Shown: positions 40,694 through 52,403, numbered from the stretch's first letter. The stretch is DNA of 64,000 bases from CAYFKJ01 sp964343605 (GCA_964343605.1 CAYFKJ010000007.1:124001-188000), one strand, 5' to 3'. Notes: generated by a model from the sequence alone, not told the origin. Translations and numbers: made by a program.

Positions 40694-42751
40694 CTACGCC
40701 GCCTTGATGTCGCTGAGGAAGCTTTCCACTTCCGCCTTCAACGTTTTGAACCGGTCCGCCAACTCGCGGGAGGTTGTCAGAACGCTTCCGGACGCGTCGC
40801 CGGTCTGCTCGGATCCCGATTTCACGGTAACGATGCTCTCGGAAACATTCTGAGTTCCGGTGGCGGCTTCCTGAACGTTCCGGCTGATCTCGCCTGTAGC
40901 CGCGCCCTGTTCCTCGACTGCCGAGGCAATCGTCGTAGCGATTTCGTTCATCTCGGAGATCGTCGTGCTGATGCCCTCGATCGCGCTGACGGCGTCCTGG
41001 GTCGTCAATTGGATCGAACCGATCTGGTTGCTGATGTCCTCCGTCGCCTGGGCCGTTTGGCTGGCCAGGTTCTTAACCTCGGAGGCAACGACGGCAAACC
41101 CCTTGCCGGCCTCACCGGCGCGCGCTGCTTCGATGGTGGCGTTCAGCGCCAGCAGGTTGGTCTGGTTCGCGATGTCATTGATCAGATCGACCACTTCGCC
41201 GATGCGTTGGGCGCCCTCGGCGAGATCGCGGATCGTCTGATTGGTGCCGTCCGCGGCCCTCACGGCTTGCCCGGAGATCTCCGCGGAGTGCGTGACCTGA
41301 CGGCTGATTTCGCTGATTGATGAGCTCAACTCCTCCGCCGCGCTTGCAACGGTCTGCACACTGGCCGTGGCCTGCTCGGCGGCCGTGGCAACCGAGACGC
41401 TTTCGCCGAGCGTCTGCTTGGCGATATCCGACATGGACTGGGCCGAGGTTTCCATTTCGGCGGACTGCGATGCAACGACGCCGAGGATCTCTTCCACGGT
41501 GTTACCGAAGCCGGAAGTGAGTTCGTCGATGTGCTTCTGCCGGACTTCGCGGGCCTCGTTCTCCTCAACCTCGCGCTGACGTTCGGCTTCCGCCTGCTGC
41601 TGACGCTCGGCGCGATTCTTTTCCTGTTCCGCCGACATGCGCTCGGCCTCAACCGCCGTTTCCTTGAAAACCTGAACGGAGCGGGCCATGTCGCCGACTT
41701 CGTCCTTGGCCTCAAGACCAGGAATATCGACGGTTTTGTCGCCTTCACTCAGCTTCGCCATGACAGCGCGGAGCCCGACGACCGGACGACGGATACTGCT
41801 GGAAATCAGCATGGCGGCTGCGGTCACGAAGACCGCGATGGCGCCGGCAATCAGGACCATGGTCCAGCGCACGGTGCTGCTGACCTTTTCCATGCGACCT
41901 TCGGCCTTTGCCAACCCGCTTTCGGCCGTCTCAAACAGGCTAATCAGTTGCGGCTCAAGTTCGGCATAAATGCTGCTGAGAAGTTTCGCAGAGGCCGCGA
42001 CTTCCTTGGTACCTGCGACATACTTCTTGAAAGACGAAACATAGGTGTCGACCTTGCCTGCGATCTGTTTTTTTGCTTCCTCGCCGGCACTGCTCTTTTC
42101 GAGGATGGCGTTGAATTCTTCTCGGCGCTTGTCGACCCGTCCGACGTATTTTTCGTCGCCGCGCAGCATGAAGTCTTTCTCATGCCGCCGCATCATCAGC
42201 ATTTTCACAACGAGTTGATCGTTGCTCAACCACTGGAGCTGCGTCTCGGCGGACTTGACGGCGCCGCGCAATACGCCCCTGAGTCCCGATTTTTCATCGA
42301 GACCGAGTTCCTTATTCTTGTTGAAGACGGCGTGGAGCTGGGCGACGTGCGCCGGCAGCTTTTCACGGGCGGCGGCGAGAGCGTCGGACACTTCGTCGAT
42401 GTTGAGCTTTGCGATCTGTTCCAGCGAGGCGCCGGCTTTTTCGGCGGCGGCGTCATAGCGGCCAACATATTTTTCCTTCAATCTCAGGAAAAAATCCTTT
42501 TCGGCGCGGCGCATTTGGAGCGCATTGATGTTGGCATCGCGGGCGTACAAGGCCAGCTTTTCATAGCGCGCCCTCTCCGCCAGGGCATGCTCGATCTCCC
42601 GTTCGCCAAACGTATAAACAACGCCCAAACCGACGAATCCCACCAGCGTCACCGCCAGCAGGAAATTAAATCTTGTCGAAATCTTCAATGATCTCAATGC
42701 GTTGAACTGCGGAAACCCGATTTTCTTCCGCGGGAGCTTGGGTTCGGACAT
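40694..42751 (-). CDS. Methyl-accepting chemotaxis protein
   Basis: A 685-residue transmembrane chemoreceptor. TM1 is at about 29-48 (FLLAVTLVGFVGLGVVYTFG), and the periplasmic helical sensor of about 245 residues (rich in KDFFLRLKEKYVGRYD-type repeats) resembles the HBM double-bundle sensor. TM2 is at about 293-316, followed by a HAMP domain and a long cytoplasmic signalling coiled coil with the tip region VVDLINDIANQTNLLALNA. The start at 42751 has GAGG nine bases upstream, giving a basic N-terminal tail. It is convergent with motAB. Ligand unknown. Confidence 0.93.
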   Translation of the reverse strand: MSEPKLPRKKIGFPQFNALRSLKISTRFNFLLAVTLVGFVGLGVVYTFGEREIEHALAERARYEKLALYARDANINALQMRRAEKDFFLRLKEKYVGRYDAAAEKAGASLEQIAKLNIDEVSDALAAAREKLPAHVAQLHAVFNKNKELGLDEKSGLRGVLRGAVKSAETQLQWLSNDQLVVKMLMMRRHEKDFMLRGDEKYVGRVDKRREEFNAILEKSSAGEEAKKQIAGKVDTYVSSFKKYVAGTKEVAASAKLLSSIYAELEPQLISLFETAESGLAKAEGRMEKVSSTVRWTMVLIAGAIAVFVTAAAMLISSSIRRPVVGLRAVMAKLSEGDKTVDIPGLEAKDEVGDMARSVQVFKETAVEAERMSAEQEKNRAERQQQAEAERQREVEENEAREVRQKHIDELTSGFGNTVEEILGVVASQSAEMETSAQSMSDIAKQTLGESVSVATAAEQATASVQTVASAAEELSSSISEISRQVTHSAEISGQAVRAADGTNQTIRDLAEGAQRIGEVVDLINDIANQTNLLALNATIEAARAGEAGKGFAVVASEVKNLASQTAQATEDISNQIGSIQLTTQDAVSAIEGISTTISEMNEIATTIASAVEEQGAATGEISRNVQEAATGTQNVSESIVTVKSGSEQTGDASGSVLTTSRELADRFKTLKAEVESFLSDIKAA

Positions 42752-43002
42752 CGTCAATACCTCGCAAACGTTTCCAGAAGGCACACACAACGTCGCATCC
42801 CGAGGTATCAGAACGATTTCACGCCAAACGTGATTCGTTTCCTATTCGTTTTATTTGTATCTGGAGTGTTTCAATTTGAAGCGGTTCCAAAATGACGCGG
42901 GAAATGAGGAGTTGTGGTTTGGATCGTCCATCCCCATGTACAACGAACACCGCTTTGCCAAGCCGCAAGAACTGATTTAGCTGGCGGCCAAAGGAGGAAA
43001 AG

Positions 43003-43515
43003 CTGAGCGACCGCAACATTCCGACGCCCCTGGACGTACCTTTGGCGTTCGAAGATCCCGCTGGTCCGTCATTTGACCGCTCCCTGCTGGACGGCATCAT
43101 CCGCAAACGTGTGATCGCCTATATCGTCGATCTTGTCGCGATCGGCATCCTCATATTCGCCCTGACCATCGTGGCGACCGTCGTCGGCGTCCTGAGCTTC
43201 GGCCTCTTGGCGTCGCCTGCCTTCGCCGCCCTTGCTCTGGTGCCCTTGGCCTACCACACCTTTCTGCTGGGCGGTCCCGGCTCGGCAACACTCGGCATGC
43301 GGATGATGGGCATCGAGCTGAGAACCTGGGATGGCCGACGTCCGGGCTACATTCAGGCCGCGGTACAGACAGCCGTTTTCTACGTGAGCATTAGTCTCCT
43401 TTGGCTGGTTCCCCTGGTCGTCGTTTTTTTCAACGACAAGCGCCGCACCGTGCACGACATGTTGTGCGGTACCATCATGATCAACACGCCGCCCCGCCTG
43501 GATCGCGTTCCCTAG
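43003..43515 (+). CDS. RDD family membrane protein with probable CTG start
   Basis: A 170-residue inner-membrane protein of the RDD family, with about three membrane helices and the family's Arg/Asp residues (RVIAYIVDLVAIG, FFNDKRRTVHDMLCG). No ATG, GTG or TTG gives a good start near the conserved N-terminus. A perfect AAAGGAGG ribosome binding site lies five bases before an in-frame CTG at 43003, while the next usable codon (TTG 43042) has none. A CTG start is rare in bacteria. The family has been linked to ion homeostasis or envelope functions; not determined here. Confidence 0.8.
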   Translation: MSDRNIPTPLDVPLAFEDPAGPSFDRSLLDGIIRKRVIAYIVDLVAIGILIFALTIVATVVGVLSFGLLASPAFAALALVPLAYHTFLLGGPGSATLGMRMMGIELRTWDGRRPGYIQAAVQTAVFYVSISLLWLVPLVVVFFNDKRRTVHDMLCGTIMINTPPRLDRVP

Positions 43516-43578
43516 AGCAAATCCGGCCGCGATACGGTTCCCCTTGGCTTTGCCATTGCGAAAAGCCAAGATGGAGAC

Positions 43579-44028
43579 ATGAGCAGTACAGTTAACACAG
43601 AGGCGGAAATCGACCTCACCGATCCCGGCGTTTATGGTCATTGGACCCGGGACATCATCCGTTTTGCCGATTTGGACCCCCTGAATCACGTCAACAACGT
43701 CGCTTTTTCCACATTTTTCGAATCCGGCCGCGTGAAATACCTGGCTGACAACGGCCCGTCGGTCGACGATAAAAAGAACGGCTGGATGGCGGTGCGCTTG
43801 TGCATCGATTTCCTCGGCCAGCTCAACTATCCCGGTTCGGTCGACATCGGATCCCGCACAATGCGTTTGGGGCGGAGTTCCCTAGTGGTCGGTTCGGCGT
43901 TGTTCGAGGACGGCCGCTGCGCCGCCACCGCTGAGTGCGTCATGGTTTTGGTCGACCGGGCAACAAACTCGTCAACGGAAATCCCCAGCGAGCTTCGCCG
44001 GGTTCTCTTGGAATCCAATCCGGGGTAG
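43579..44028 (+). CDS. Acyl-CoA thioesterase, hotdog fold
   Basis: A 149-residue protein of the 4-hydroxybenzoyl-CoA thioesterase (YbgC-like) family. The catalytic region is IIRFADLDPLNHVNNVAFST, with the expected Asp and the HVNN turn, and the later strand GRSSLVVGSALFEDGRC. Located between the RDD gene and bpt on the same strand, six bases before bpt, so the last two are probably in one transcript. The acyl-CoA substrate is not determined. Confidence 0.88.
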   Translation: MSSTVNTEAEIDLTDPGVYGHWTRDIIRFADLDPLNHVNNVAFSTFFESGRVKYLADNGPSVDDKKNGWMAVRLCIDFLGQLNYPGSVDIGSRTMRLGRSSLVVGSALFEDGRCAATAECVMVLVDRATNSSTEIPSELRRVLLESNPG

Positions 44029-44034
44029 GCGTAT

Positions 44035-44793
44035 ATGGACAGCGAGAAGCACGGCCTCGACGATGCGATGCGCGCCATCGCCGAAGCCGCGCCTCGGCGC
44101 TTTTATGCCACACGCCCTTCACCCTGCCCCTACTTGCCGGGACGTCTGGAGCGCAAGGTTTTCACTGAACTGACGGGCTCCGACGCCGATGGATTGCACG
44201 ACCTGCTGGCGGTGAACGGCTTTCGCCGCAACCAGGGCATCGCCTACCGGCCGTTTTGCGAAAGTTGCAGCGCCTGCGTGGCGGTCCGGGTCCGCGTGGC
44301 CGACTTCCAGCCCAAGAAATGGATGCGGCGGGTCATGGCGAGAAACGCCGATCTCGAAATGGCCGTGCGCCCGCCCGTGGCAACACCCGAGCAATACGAG
44401 CTCTTTGCCCAGTACCTTGAAGCCCGTCATTTCGATGGCGGCATGGCCGATATGTCGTTCGACGAGTATCGCACCATGATCGAGGAAACCTCGGTGACGA
44501 CCGAGGTTATTGAATTTCGCGATGCCACGGCCGAACTGGCCGCGGCCTGCCTCGTCGACATCCTGGGTGACGGTCTCTCGCTGATATACAGCTTCTTCAC
44601 GCCCAAGCATCCGAAAGCGAGCTATGGGTCCGCCGTCATCCTTAAACTGATCGAGCGGGCCCAGGCCGAGGAACGGGAACACGTTTACCTCGGGTACTGG
44701 ATCGCGGAAAGTCAAACCATGGCGTATAAGGCCCGCTTCGAACCCATCGAAGCGCTCGGCCAGAACGGTTGGCAAACACTTTCGGGAATGTAG
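44035..44793 (+). CDS. bpt: Aspartate/glutamate leucyltransferase
   Basis: A 252-residue leucyl-transferase (Bpt/ATE-like) that adds Leu to N-terminal Asp or Glu, making them N-degrons for ClpS/ClpAP. Family features: RRFYATRPSPCPYLPGRLER at the start, the cysteine set in YRPFCESCSACVAVRV, and DGLSLIYSFFTPKHPKASYG near the catalytic core. Length fits Bpt rather than eukaryotic ATE1. It begins six bases after the thioesterase gene. Confidence 0.94.
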   Translation: MDSEKHGLDDAMRAIAEAAPRRFYATRPSPCPYLPGRLERKVFTELTGSDADGLHDLLAVNGFRRNQGIAYRPFCESCSACVAVRVRVADFQPKKWMRRVMARNADLEMAVRPPVATPEQYELFAQYLEARHFDGGMADMSFDEYRTMIEETSVTTEVIEFRDATAELAAACLVDILGDGLSLIYSFFTPKHPKASYGSAVILKLIERAQAEEREHVYLGYWIAESQTMAYKARFEPIEALGQNGWQTLSGM

Positions 44794-44911
44794 CACCCGC
44801 TTTGGAGAACATGGCGGCGACGGCCGGCAATTCCGCGTACGCGACATTCTCCATAGCTTGATTTATCTCAAGCGATTCTGTTTCATTTTAGCGTAGCGGG
44901 GAGCATCAAGA

Positions 44912-46816
<1,905 letters not shown>

Positions 46817-48454
46817 TTACTCCGTTTTGCGCGTCCGTTTCTTGAGCGCCGACATGTCGAACACCCCGGGTTCCTCACAGGGATTGACATCGGCTGCGAA
46901 GATTTGCGCCTTCTGTACTTTTTGCGTGCCGGTTGTCGGCAACTCAGCCATGAACAGGATGTATCCGGGAGCCTTGAAATAGGCCAGGCGATCAAGCGCC
47001 CAGGCCATGAGCTTTTCGGCCTGGCTGCTGTCCCCGGAGGTCCCCGGCATCCCGACGATGCAGGCGAAGACCTCTTCCTCGCGCAATTCGTCCGGCACGG
47101 CGATAACCGCCGCCTGGGCGACGTCCTCGTGGGCCTGGAGCACGGCCTCGACCTCGGCGGCGGCGATGTTCTCGCCGGCCCGGCGGATGATGTTCTTCTT
47201 TCGGTCGACGAAATAGAGCATGCCGTCATCGGCCTGACGCACGGTGTCGCCTGTATGGAACCAGCCGTCCCTCCAGGCCTCTTTCGTCGCTTCCTCGTCC
47301 TTGAGGTACTCGCTGAACAGACCGTGCCGGGGATCGTCCGCCGAGTTGCGCACCAGCAACTCGCCTTCCTCACCGCGGGGCACCTCGTTGCCGTCATCGT
47401 CGACTACCAGCGCCTCCAGCCCCGGATAAGGGCGGCCGAACGCACGGGTGCCGACCTGACGGGGTTCGTCCACGTCGCCGTAGATTTTGCCGGTTTCGGT
47501 CATGCCCCACAGTTCGATCAACGGCGTGCCGAAACGCTTCTCGAAGGCCTCGTGGTGCTTGGGATCGACGCCCGCGCCCAAGCCGATCCTTGCCGGGTGG
47601 TCGGTGTCGATTTCCGATTCCGGTTGGTTCAACAGCATCGGCGGCACGACGCCCAGATAGTGAAACACGGTGGCCCGGGTCTCCCGGATGTCCTTCCACC
47701 AGGCCGTCGGGTGAAAGCGGTCCGGCGAGATCAGGCAGTTGCCCGAGAGCAGCGCGCCCGTCGCCGTCACTGCCAGGGCGTTCATGTGAAAAAGCGGCAG
47801 CGGGTTGAGGATGCGCTCCTTGTCGGGATGCAAAGTTGCGGCGCCGCCCATTGAAAGATAACCGCCGCCGGAGCATAGAAAATAGAGGTTCGTCAGCACA
47901 CAGCCCTTGGGACGGCCCGTGGTTCCCGAGGTGTAAAGAAGCGCGCATTCGGTGTCATGCCCCGGCGCGCCGTCCCGTGGCGCCGGACCTGGATTGGGCA
48001 ATTCGTCCGTCAACGCATACGCATCCAGAACCTGCGGGCGCTTGTCCGTATCCGCCGCCGCGGCGTCGCAATCCGCAACACGGTTGGAGATGGCGATGAC
48101 GAGTTCCGCATCGGAATGACCGAGCTGGTAGGCCATCTCGTCCTGTCGGTAATCGGGATTGACCGGCACGATCGATACCCCCAGCGCGTTGAGCGCCAAA
48201 TAGTGGTGAAAAAACTCGGGCCGGTTTTCCAGCAACAGGGCGACGCGGTGACCGTGGCCGTATCCGGCCGCCTCGTAGCGCGCCTTCATAACCAAAACCT
48301 CGGTCAGGATTTCACTGTAAGTGAATTCGGCGCCGTCCGGGTGATAGTCGCGGCCTTCGTAGGCTGGAACGCAGAAAAAAGCGGCGTCGGGCGAACGGTG
48401 CGCCGTCGCCGTGAACGCCTGATAAACGGTTGAAAAATTGTCCTCGGCCGCCAC
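46817..48454 (-). CDS. AMP-dependent acyl-CoA synthetase/ligase
   Basis: A 545-residue member of the ANL superfamily: it activates a carboxylic acid with ATP and transfers it to CoA. The P-loop motif YTSGTTGRPKGCVLT, the IELWGMTETG motif and the C-terminal hinge WFHTGDTVRQADDGMLYFVD followed by RKKNIIRRAGENIAAAE are all present. Domain order and length are typical. The start is GTG after GGGGAGG. The acid substrate cannot be read from the sequence; medium-chain or aromatic acids are possible. Convergent with the histidine kinase gene with no gap between the two stops. Confidence 0.92.
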   Translation of the reverse strand: MAAEDNFSTVYQAFTATAHRSPDAAFFCVPAYEGRDYHPDGAEFTYSEILTEVLVMKARYEAAGYGHGHRVALLLENRPEFFHHYLALNALGVSIVPVNPDYRQDEMAYQLGHSDAELVIAISNRVADCDAAAADTDKRPQVLDAYALTDELPNPGPAPRDGAPGHDTECALLYTSGTTGRPKGCVLTNLYFLCSGGGYLSMGGAATLHPDKERILNPLPLFHMNALAVTATGALLSGNCLISPDRFHPTAWWKDIRETRATVFHYLGVVPPMLLNQPESEIDTDHPARIGLGAGVDPKHHEAFEKRFGTPLIELWGMTETGKIYGDVDEPRQVGTRAFGRPYPGLEALVVDDDGNEVPRGEEGELLVRNSADDPRHGLFSEYLKDEEATKEAWRDGWFHTGDTVRQADDGMLYFVDRKKNIIRRAGENIAAAEVEAVLQAHEDVAQAAVIAVPDELREEEVFACIVGMPGTSGDSSQAEKLMAWALDRLAYFKAPGYILFMAELPTTGTQKVQKAQIFAADVNPCEEPGVFDMSALKKRTRKTE

Positions 48455-48506
48455 GCGTACCTCCCCACCAACCTGTCAGGTGTGACAGTTTAGGGAAGCT
48501 TTTCGT

Positions 48507-50750
48507 TCACGAAAACCGGTTCGTTTTGGCAAAGCCCTTAGGGGCCAGCCGGCCGGCTTGGGCGCGTTTGCCCTCCCAGGTCAGCAGATCGGTTTCGGTG
48601 CGGGTACGCGAGACGCCGGCAGCCCAGGTGAGACCCTCCTGGCGATTGAAGGCGCGGATGTCGGAGAGCCCGCCGTCCTTATAGCGTTGCAGCACGACGC
48701 CGCGGCCCCGACCCATTTCCGGCAATTCGCCCAAGTCGAAGATCAGCATCTTGCGGTTGTCGCCGACACAGGCCAGCGCATCGGCGTTGCCGGGGACAAC
48801 CGACAGCGCCCGCGCTTCCCTGCCGCCCGAAACGTTCAGCACCTGCTTGCCCGAACGGGTCTGCGCGATCACCTGGCTTTCCTGTACGACGAAGCCCCGG
48901 CCGTCAGACGACGCCACCACCAGCTTGCGTTCCGGTTGGTGCACAAGCAGTTCGACGATGTCTTCGTCGTTGCCCATACCGGTCATCAGGCGGATCGGTT
49001 CGCCGTGTCCCCGGCCCTTGGGCAGCTTGTCGCAGGCAACCGTGTAGAATCGGCCGTTGGTGGCGAAGATGACGATCTTGTCGGTGGTTTCGGCGTGCAG
49101 CCAGTAACGGCCCCGGTCACCCTCCTTGTATTTGGCTTCACCGTTGGCTTCGACATGGCCTTTCATCGCCCGGATCCAGCCCTTCTCGGAACAGATGATG
49201 GTGATGGGTTCACGCTCCACCATGGCTTCCAACGGTACTTCCACGACATCCGGCGCGTCGGCGATTTCCGTGCGGCGCTTGCCGAGCTCCGACTTGGCCC
49301 CGAACTTGGCGCGCGTTTCCTTCAGTTCATCGGCGATCCGCTTCCAGCGCTTCTTCTGGTCCTTCAAGAGGCCCTTGAGTTCCTTCTGCTCGGCCTTCAG
49401 CTCCCCGTGTTCGGTGCGGATGCCCTCCTCCTCCAGGCGGCGCAAGCTGCGCAAGCGCATGTTCAGAATGGCTTCGGCCTGGACCTCGCTCAGCTTGAAG
49501 GCCTTCATCAGGGCGGGCTTGGCCTCGTCTTCCTCACGAATGATGCGGATCACCTCGTCGAGGTTGAGGTAGGCGATCAAATAGCCTTCGAGCACCTCCA
49601 GCCGATGGCCGATTTTGTCCAGCCGGTGCTGGGCCCGGCGCACCAGGACATCGTGTCGATGATCGAGGAAGGCCTGCAAGGCGTCGCGAAGGTTCATCAC
49701 CCGCGGTGTGCCGTCGGCATCCAGGACGTTGAGGTTGAGCGATATGCGCACTTCCAGGTCGGTCAGCCGGAACAGGGTCTCCATCAGCGGTTCGGCCTCG
49801 ACAGTGCGGCTCTTCGGCTCCAGCACCAGGCGCACGTCGTCGGCGCTCTCGTCCCGCACGTCGGACAGCATCGGCAGCTTCTTGTTGAGGATCAGCTCGG
49901 CGATCTTTTCGACCAGTTTGGCTTTCTGGACCTGGTAAGGAATTTCCGTGACGACGATCTGGTATTGCCCGCGGCCGGTCTTTTCCTTCTCCCACCTGGC
50001 GCGCAGGCGAAAGCCGCCCCGACCCGTCTTGTAGGCGTCGACAACATTCTCTCGCGGTTCGACCATGACGCCGCCGGTGGGGAAGTCGGGGCCCGGCACG
50101 ATGTCAGCCAGCTTGGCTGCCGTGGCTTTGGGATACTTGATGAGGTGCAGCGCCGCCTCGCAAAGCTCCCCGGCGTTGTGGGGCGGAATGGAGGTCGCCA
50201 TGCCGACCGCGATGCCGGCGGCACCGTTGGCGAGCAGATTGGGGAAGGCAGCCGGCAGCACCAGCGGCTCGTTTTCCTCGCCGTCGTAGGTTTCGCGGAA
50301 ATCAACCGAATCCTCGTCTAGGCCCGTCAACAGGGCCTCCGCCACCTCGGTCAGGCGCGCCTCGGTGTAGCGCATGGCCGCCGCATTGTCGCCGTCGATG
50401 TTGCCGAAATTGCCCTGGCCGTCCACCAGGGGATAGCGCGAGGCGAAATCCTGGGCCAGCCGCACGAGCGCGTCGTAGATCGACTGATCGCCGTGGGGAT
50501 GGTACTTGCCCATCACGTCGCCAACGACGTGGGCGCATTTCTTGAAGCCCTGATCGGGATCGAGCTTCAGGATGCGCATGGCGTGCAGGATGCGGCGGTG
50601 AACCGGCTTCAGGCCGTCGCGCACGTCGGGCAGCGAGCGCGACGTGATGGTGGAGAGTGCGTAGGCCAGATAGCGTTCGGAGAGGGCCTCCGACAGCGGC
50701 GTTTCAAGCACGCCGTCGGACGGCGGATCGAGGGTATCTGTGGTGTTCAT
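48507..50750 (-). CDS. parC: DNA topoisomerase IV subunit A
   Basis: A 747-residue type II topoisomerase subunit. The catalytic tyrosine is Y128 (AAAMRYTEARL). The quinolone-resistance region reads HPHGDQSIYDALVRLAQ with Gln (Q89) where E. coli ParC has Ser80. The length and the single set of C-terminal repeats fit ParC better than GyrA. The ATG follows GGGGG. Location downstream of recO is usual for alphaproteobacteria. Its ParE partner is not in the window. Confidence 0.93.
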   Translation of the reverse strand: MNTTDTLDPPSDGVLETPLSEALSERYLAYALSTITSRSLPDVRDGLKPVHRRILHAMRILKLDPDQGFKKCAHVVGDVMGKYHPHGDQSIYDALVRLAQDFASRYPLVDGQGNFGNIDGDNAAAMRYTEARLTEVAEALLTGLDEDSVDFRETYDGEENEPLVLPAAFPNLLANGAAGIAVGMATSIPPHNAGELCEAALHLIKYPKATAAKLADIVPGPDFPTGGVMVEPRENVVDAYKTGRGGFRLRARWEKEKTGRGQYQIVVTEIPYQVQKAKLVEKIAELILNKKLPMLSDVRDESADDVRLVLEPKSRTVEAEPLMETLFRLTDLEVRISLNLNVLDADGTPRVMNLRDALQAFLDHRHDVLVRRAQHRLDKIGHRLEVLEGYLIAYLNLDEVIRIIREEDEAKPALMKAFKLSEVQAEAILNMRLRSLRRLEEEGIRTEHGELKAEQKELKGLLKDQKKRWKRIADELKETRAKFGAKSELGKRRTEIADAPDVVEVPLEAMVEREPITIICSEKGWIRAMKGHVEANGEAKYKEGDRGRYWLHAETTDKIVIFATNGRFYTVACDKLPKGRGHGEPIRLMTGMGNDEDIVELLVHQPERKLVVASSDGRGFVVQESQVIAQTRSGKQVLNVSGGREARALSVVPGNADALACVGDNRKMLIFDLGELPEMGRGRGVVLQRYKDGGLSDIRAFNRQEGLTWAAGVSRTRTETDLLTWEGKRAQAGRLAPKGFAKTNRFS

Positions 50751-50820
50751 GCCCCCTATATAGCACTACATGTTGGGGGTATGTAGGGAAATAATCGGCC
50801 AGCAGACTTAGCTGGCCGGG

Positions 50821-51555
50821 TCAGTCCGTCGGGCTCTCCAAGGCCGCGTCAAAGCGTCGGATCAGGGCCATCGGAACCGCCTTGCTGCACATCAGGTAGC
50901 GGCTGTTTCCAGGGGGAATGTCCTTCATGCGAAGGCTCATAATGTCCTCGCCGGCGATGCCCAAACGCACCGCGAGCGAGGCGAACTCCTCGGGCGCAGC
51001 GACAAAGTAATCGAAACGGCGGCCCAACAGCATGCGAACCATGCCGTCGTTGTCCTGCGTATTGCGCATGACCTTGGGATTGAGCTCGTCGATCAGGGAA
51101 TCGATGAACCCGCCGTACGAGTAACCGAGCTTGGCCCCAAATTTAAGACCGGGATCGGCGAACAGATTGCGCAAACTCGAATGACGCATAACCTTTTCAT
51201 TGTCCGCCCGCATGACGATAACTTGGGGCTTGTCGCGGTAGATCGGCTTACTGTAGTTGGCGAACTTCTCCCTTTCCGCATTTTTGAACCAGCCCGCCGC
51301 GCAGGCATAGTCCTTGCCGCGCTTGATGATCTTGATTTGCGCGTTGCCGGAGCGGCTGACCCACTTGAACGGAATGCCGGCCGCCCGTAGCGATTGGTTA
51401 ATGGGGTTGGCAACGATGCCCGAAACGGTGCCGCCATCCTGCAAGGCGTAGTAAGGCGGGCGGTCATGGTAGAGAAGCTGGAGATCCTTGGCCCCGGCTG
51501 AGCCGAACCAAGCGGCACCCACGCAAACAGCAACAAACAAGCCCAAACGTCTCAT
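50821..51555 (-). CDS. Periplasmic solute-binding protein, SBP_bac_3-like
   Basis: A 244-residue exported protein with signal peptide (LGLFVAVCVGAAWFGSAGA, cleavage near AGA-KDL). The mature part begins LQLLYHDRPPYYALQDGGTV, which fits lobe one of the family, and includes a later Arg/Asp-containing segment (FDYFVAAPEEFASLAVRLG). It lies between recO and parC, where the conserved housekeeping order normally has none. No permease is adjacent. Start ATG 51555, chosen over an earlier frame start for a clean signal peptide and AAGGGGG upstream. Ligand unknown. Confidence 0.72.
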   Translation of the reverse strand: MRRLGLFVAVCVGAAWFGSAGAKDLQLLYHDRPPYYALQDGGTVSGIVANPINQSLRAAGIPFKWVSRSGNAQIKIIKRGKDYACAAGWFKNAEREKFANYSKPIYRDKPQVIVMRADNEKVMRHSSLRNLFADPGLKFGAKLGYSYGGFIDSLIDELNPKVMRNTQDNDGMVRMLLGRRFDYFVAAPEEFASLAVRLGIAGEDIMSLRMKDIPPGNSRYLMCSKAVPMALIRRFDAALESPTD

Positions 51556-51624
51556 AACCGGAAAGCCCCCTTTTCCGACATCTAAACGGCAACTCCCCAA
51601 TTCTGCCCGAGTTGGCCGTCGCCG

Positions 51625-52347
51625 TCAGGAGAAATCGAGTTGGGCAAAGCGGCTGCGCGCCGGCGGCATCGTCACATGGTGGGGGGCCAGCACGTGGCGC
51701 TCGAGGAAAAAGCCGGTCAAGTTGAGACCATCGGCGACGTCATCGGCGTCCTCCGCGCCGTTTCCCGCACCGGCGAGAAAGGCGGGCAGCTTGAGCAGGC
51801 GGTGCTTGTACTGGCCCGCCGCCGCCTCGGTCACCGCCCGGCCCGTGCGCGGACTGACGTAGGCGAGGCCTTCCGTCTCGCCGGTTTGGGCGCAGGCCGC
51901 AAGATCGAGCCCGAAACCCAATTCGCCCAGCAGGCCCAATTCCCAGCGCACATAGACATGGGCCCAATGTTCCGAGGATTCGAGGGCATCCAGCAAGGCC
52001 CGGAAGCCGTCGAAGGCGGCGGGATGGGCCTCGCGCTCCGGCAGGGCCGCCTCGGCCACGGCGCAGGCCGACGACAACGCCGCCAGCCGGCCGGGCTCGG
52101 TCAACACCTGCGCCGCCCGCGCCCGCACCAATTCGACGGTATAAGTGCCGAGGTGTTCCGCCAGCCGCGCCCGCCAAGTGGCCTGGATCTCGTTTCCCGG
52201 CTGCAACGTCCCCCGCGCCCCGCGCCCGGCCCCGCCTCGCACCAACCCGGCATGCCGCCCGTGGTCGCGCGTCAGCACCTGAACGATGGCGGAGGTCTCG
52301 CCATGCTTTCGGGCGCTCAGCACAATTCCGTCGTCAGTCCAGTTCAT
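51625..52347 (-). CDS. recO: DNA repair protein RecO
   Basis: A 240-residue recombination mediator of the RecFOR pathway that helps load RecA on gapped DNA. The N-terminal OB fold is seen as DGIVLSARKHGETSAIVQVL with the GTLQPGNEIQATWRARL strand; the remainder is helical with a conserved C-terminal domain. Zinc-finger cysteines known in other RecO proteins are only partly present (Cys near CAQTG). It lies in the usual place downstream of era, separated by a stretch of intergenic repeats. Confidence 0.93.
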   Translation of the reverse strand: MNWTDDGIVLSARKHGETSAIVQVLTRDHGRHAGLVRGGAGRGARGTLQPGNEIQATWRARLAEHLGTYTVELVRARAAQVLTEPGRLAALSSACAVAEAALPEREAHPAAFDGFRALLDALESSEHWAHVYVRWELGLLGELGFGLDLAACAQTGETEGLAYVSPRTGRAVTEAAAGQYKHRLLKLPAFLAGAGNGAEDADDVADGLNLTGFFLERHVLAPHHVTMPPARSRFAQLDFS

Positions 52348-52403
52348 GGATGGAGGTTAACGTGACAGATAATTACGCACCACCCTCGCGCCAAGCTCCT
52401 TCG

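Noticed and set aside
48558..50321. 587-codon frame opposite parC
   Set aside because: Shadow of a well-identified topoisomerase gene on the other strand.
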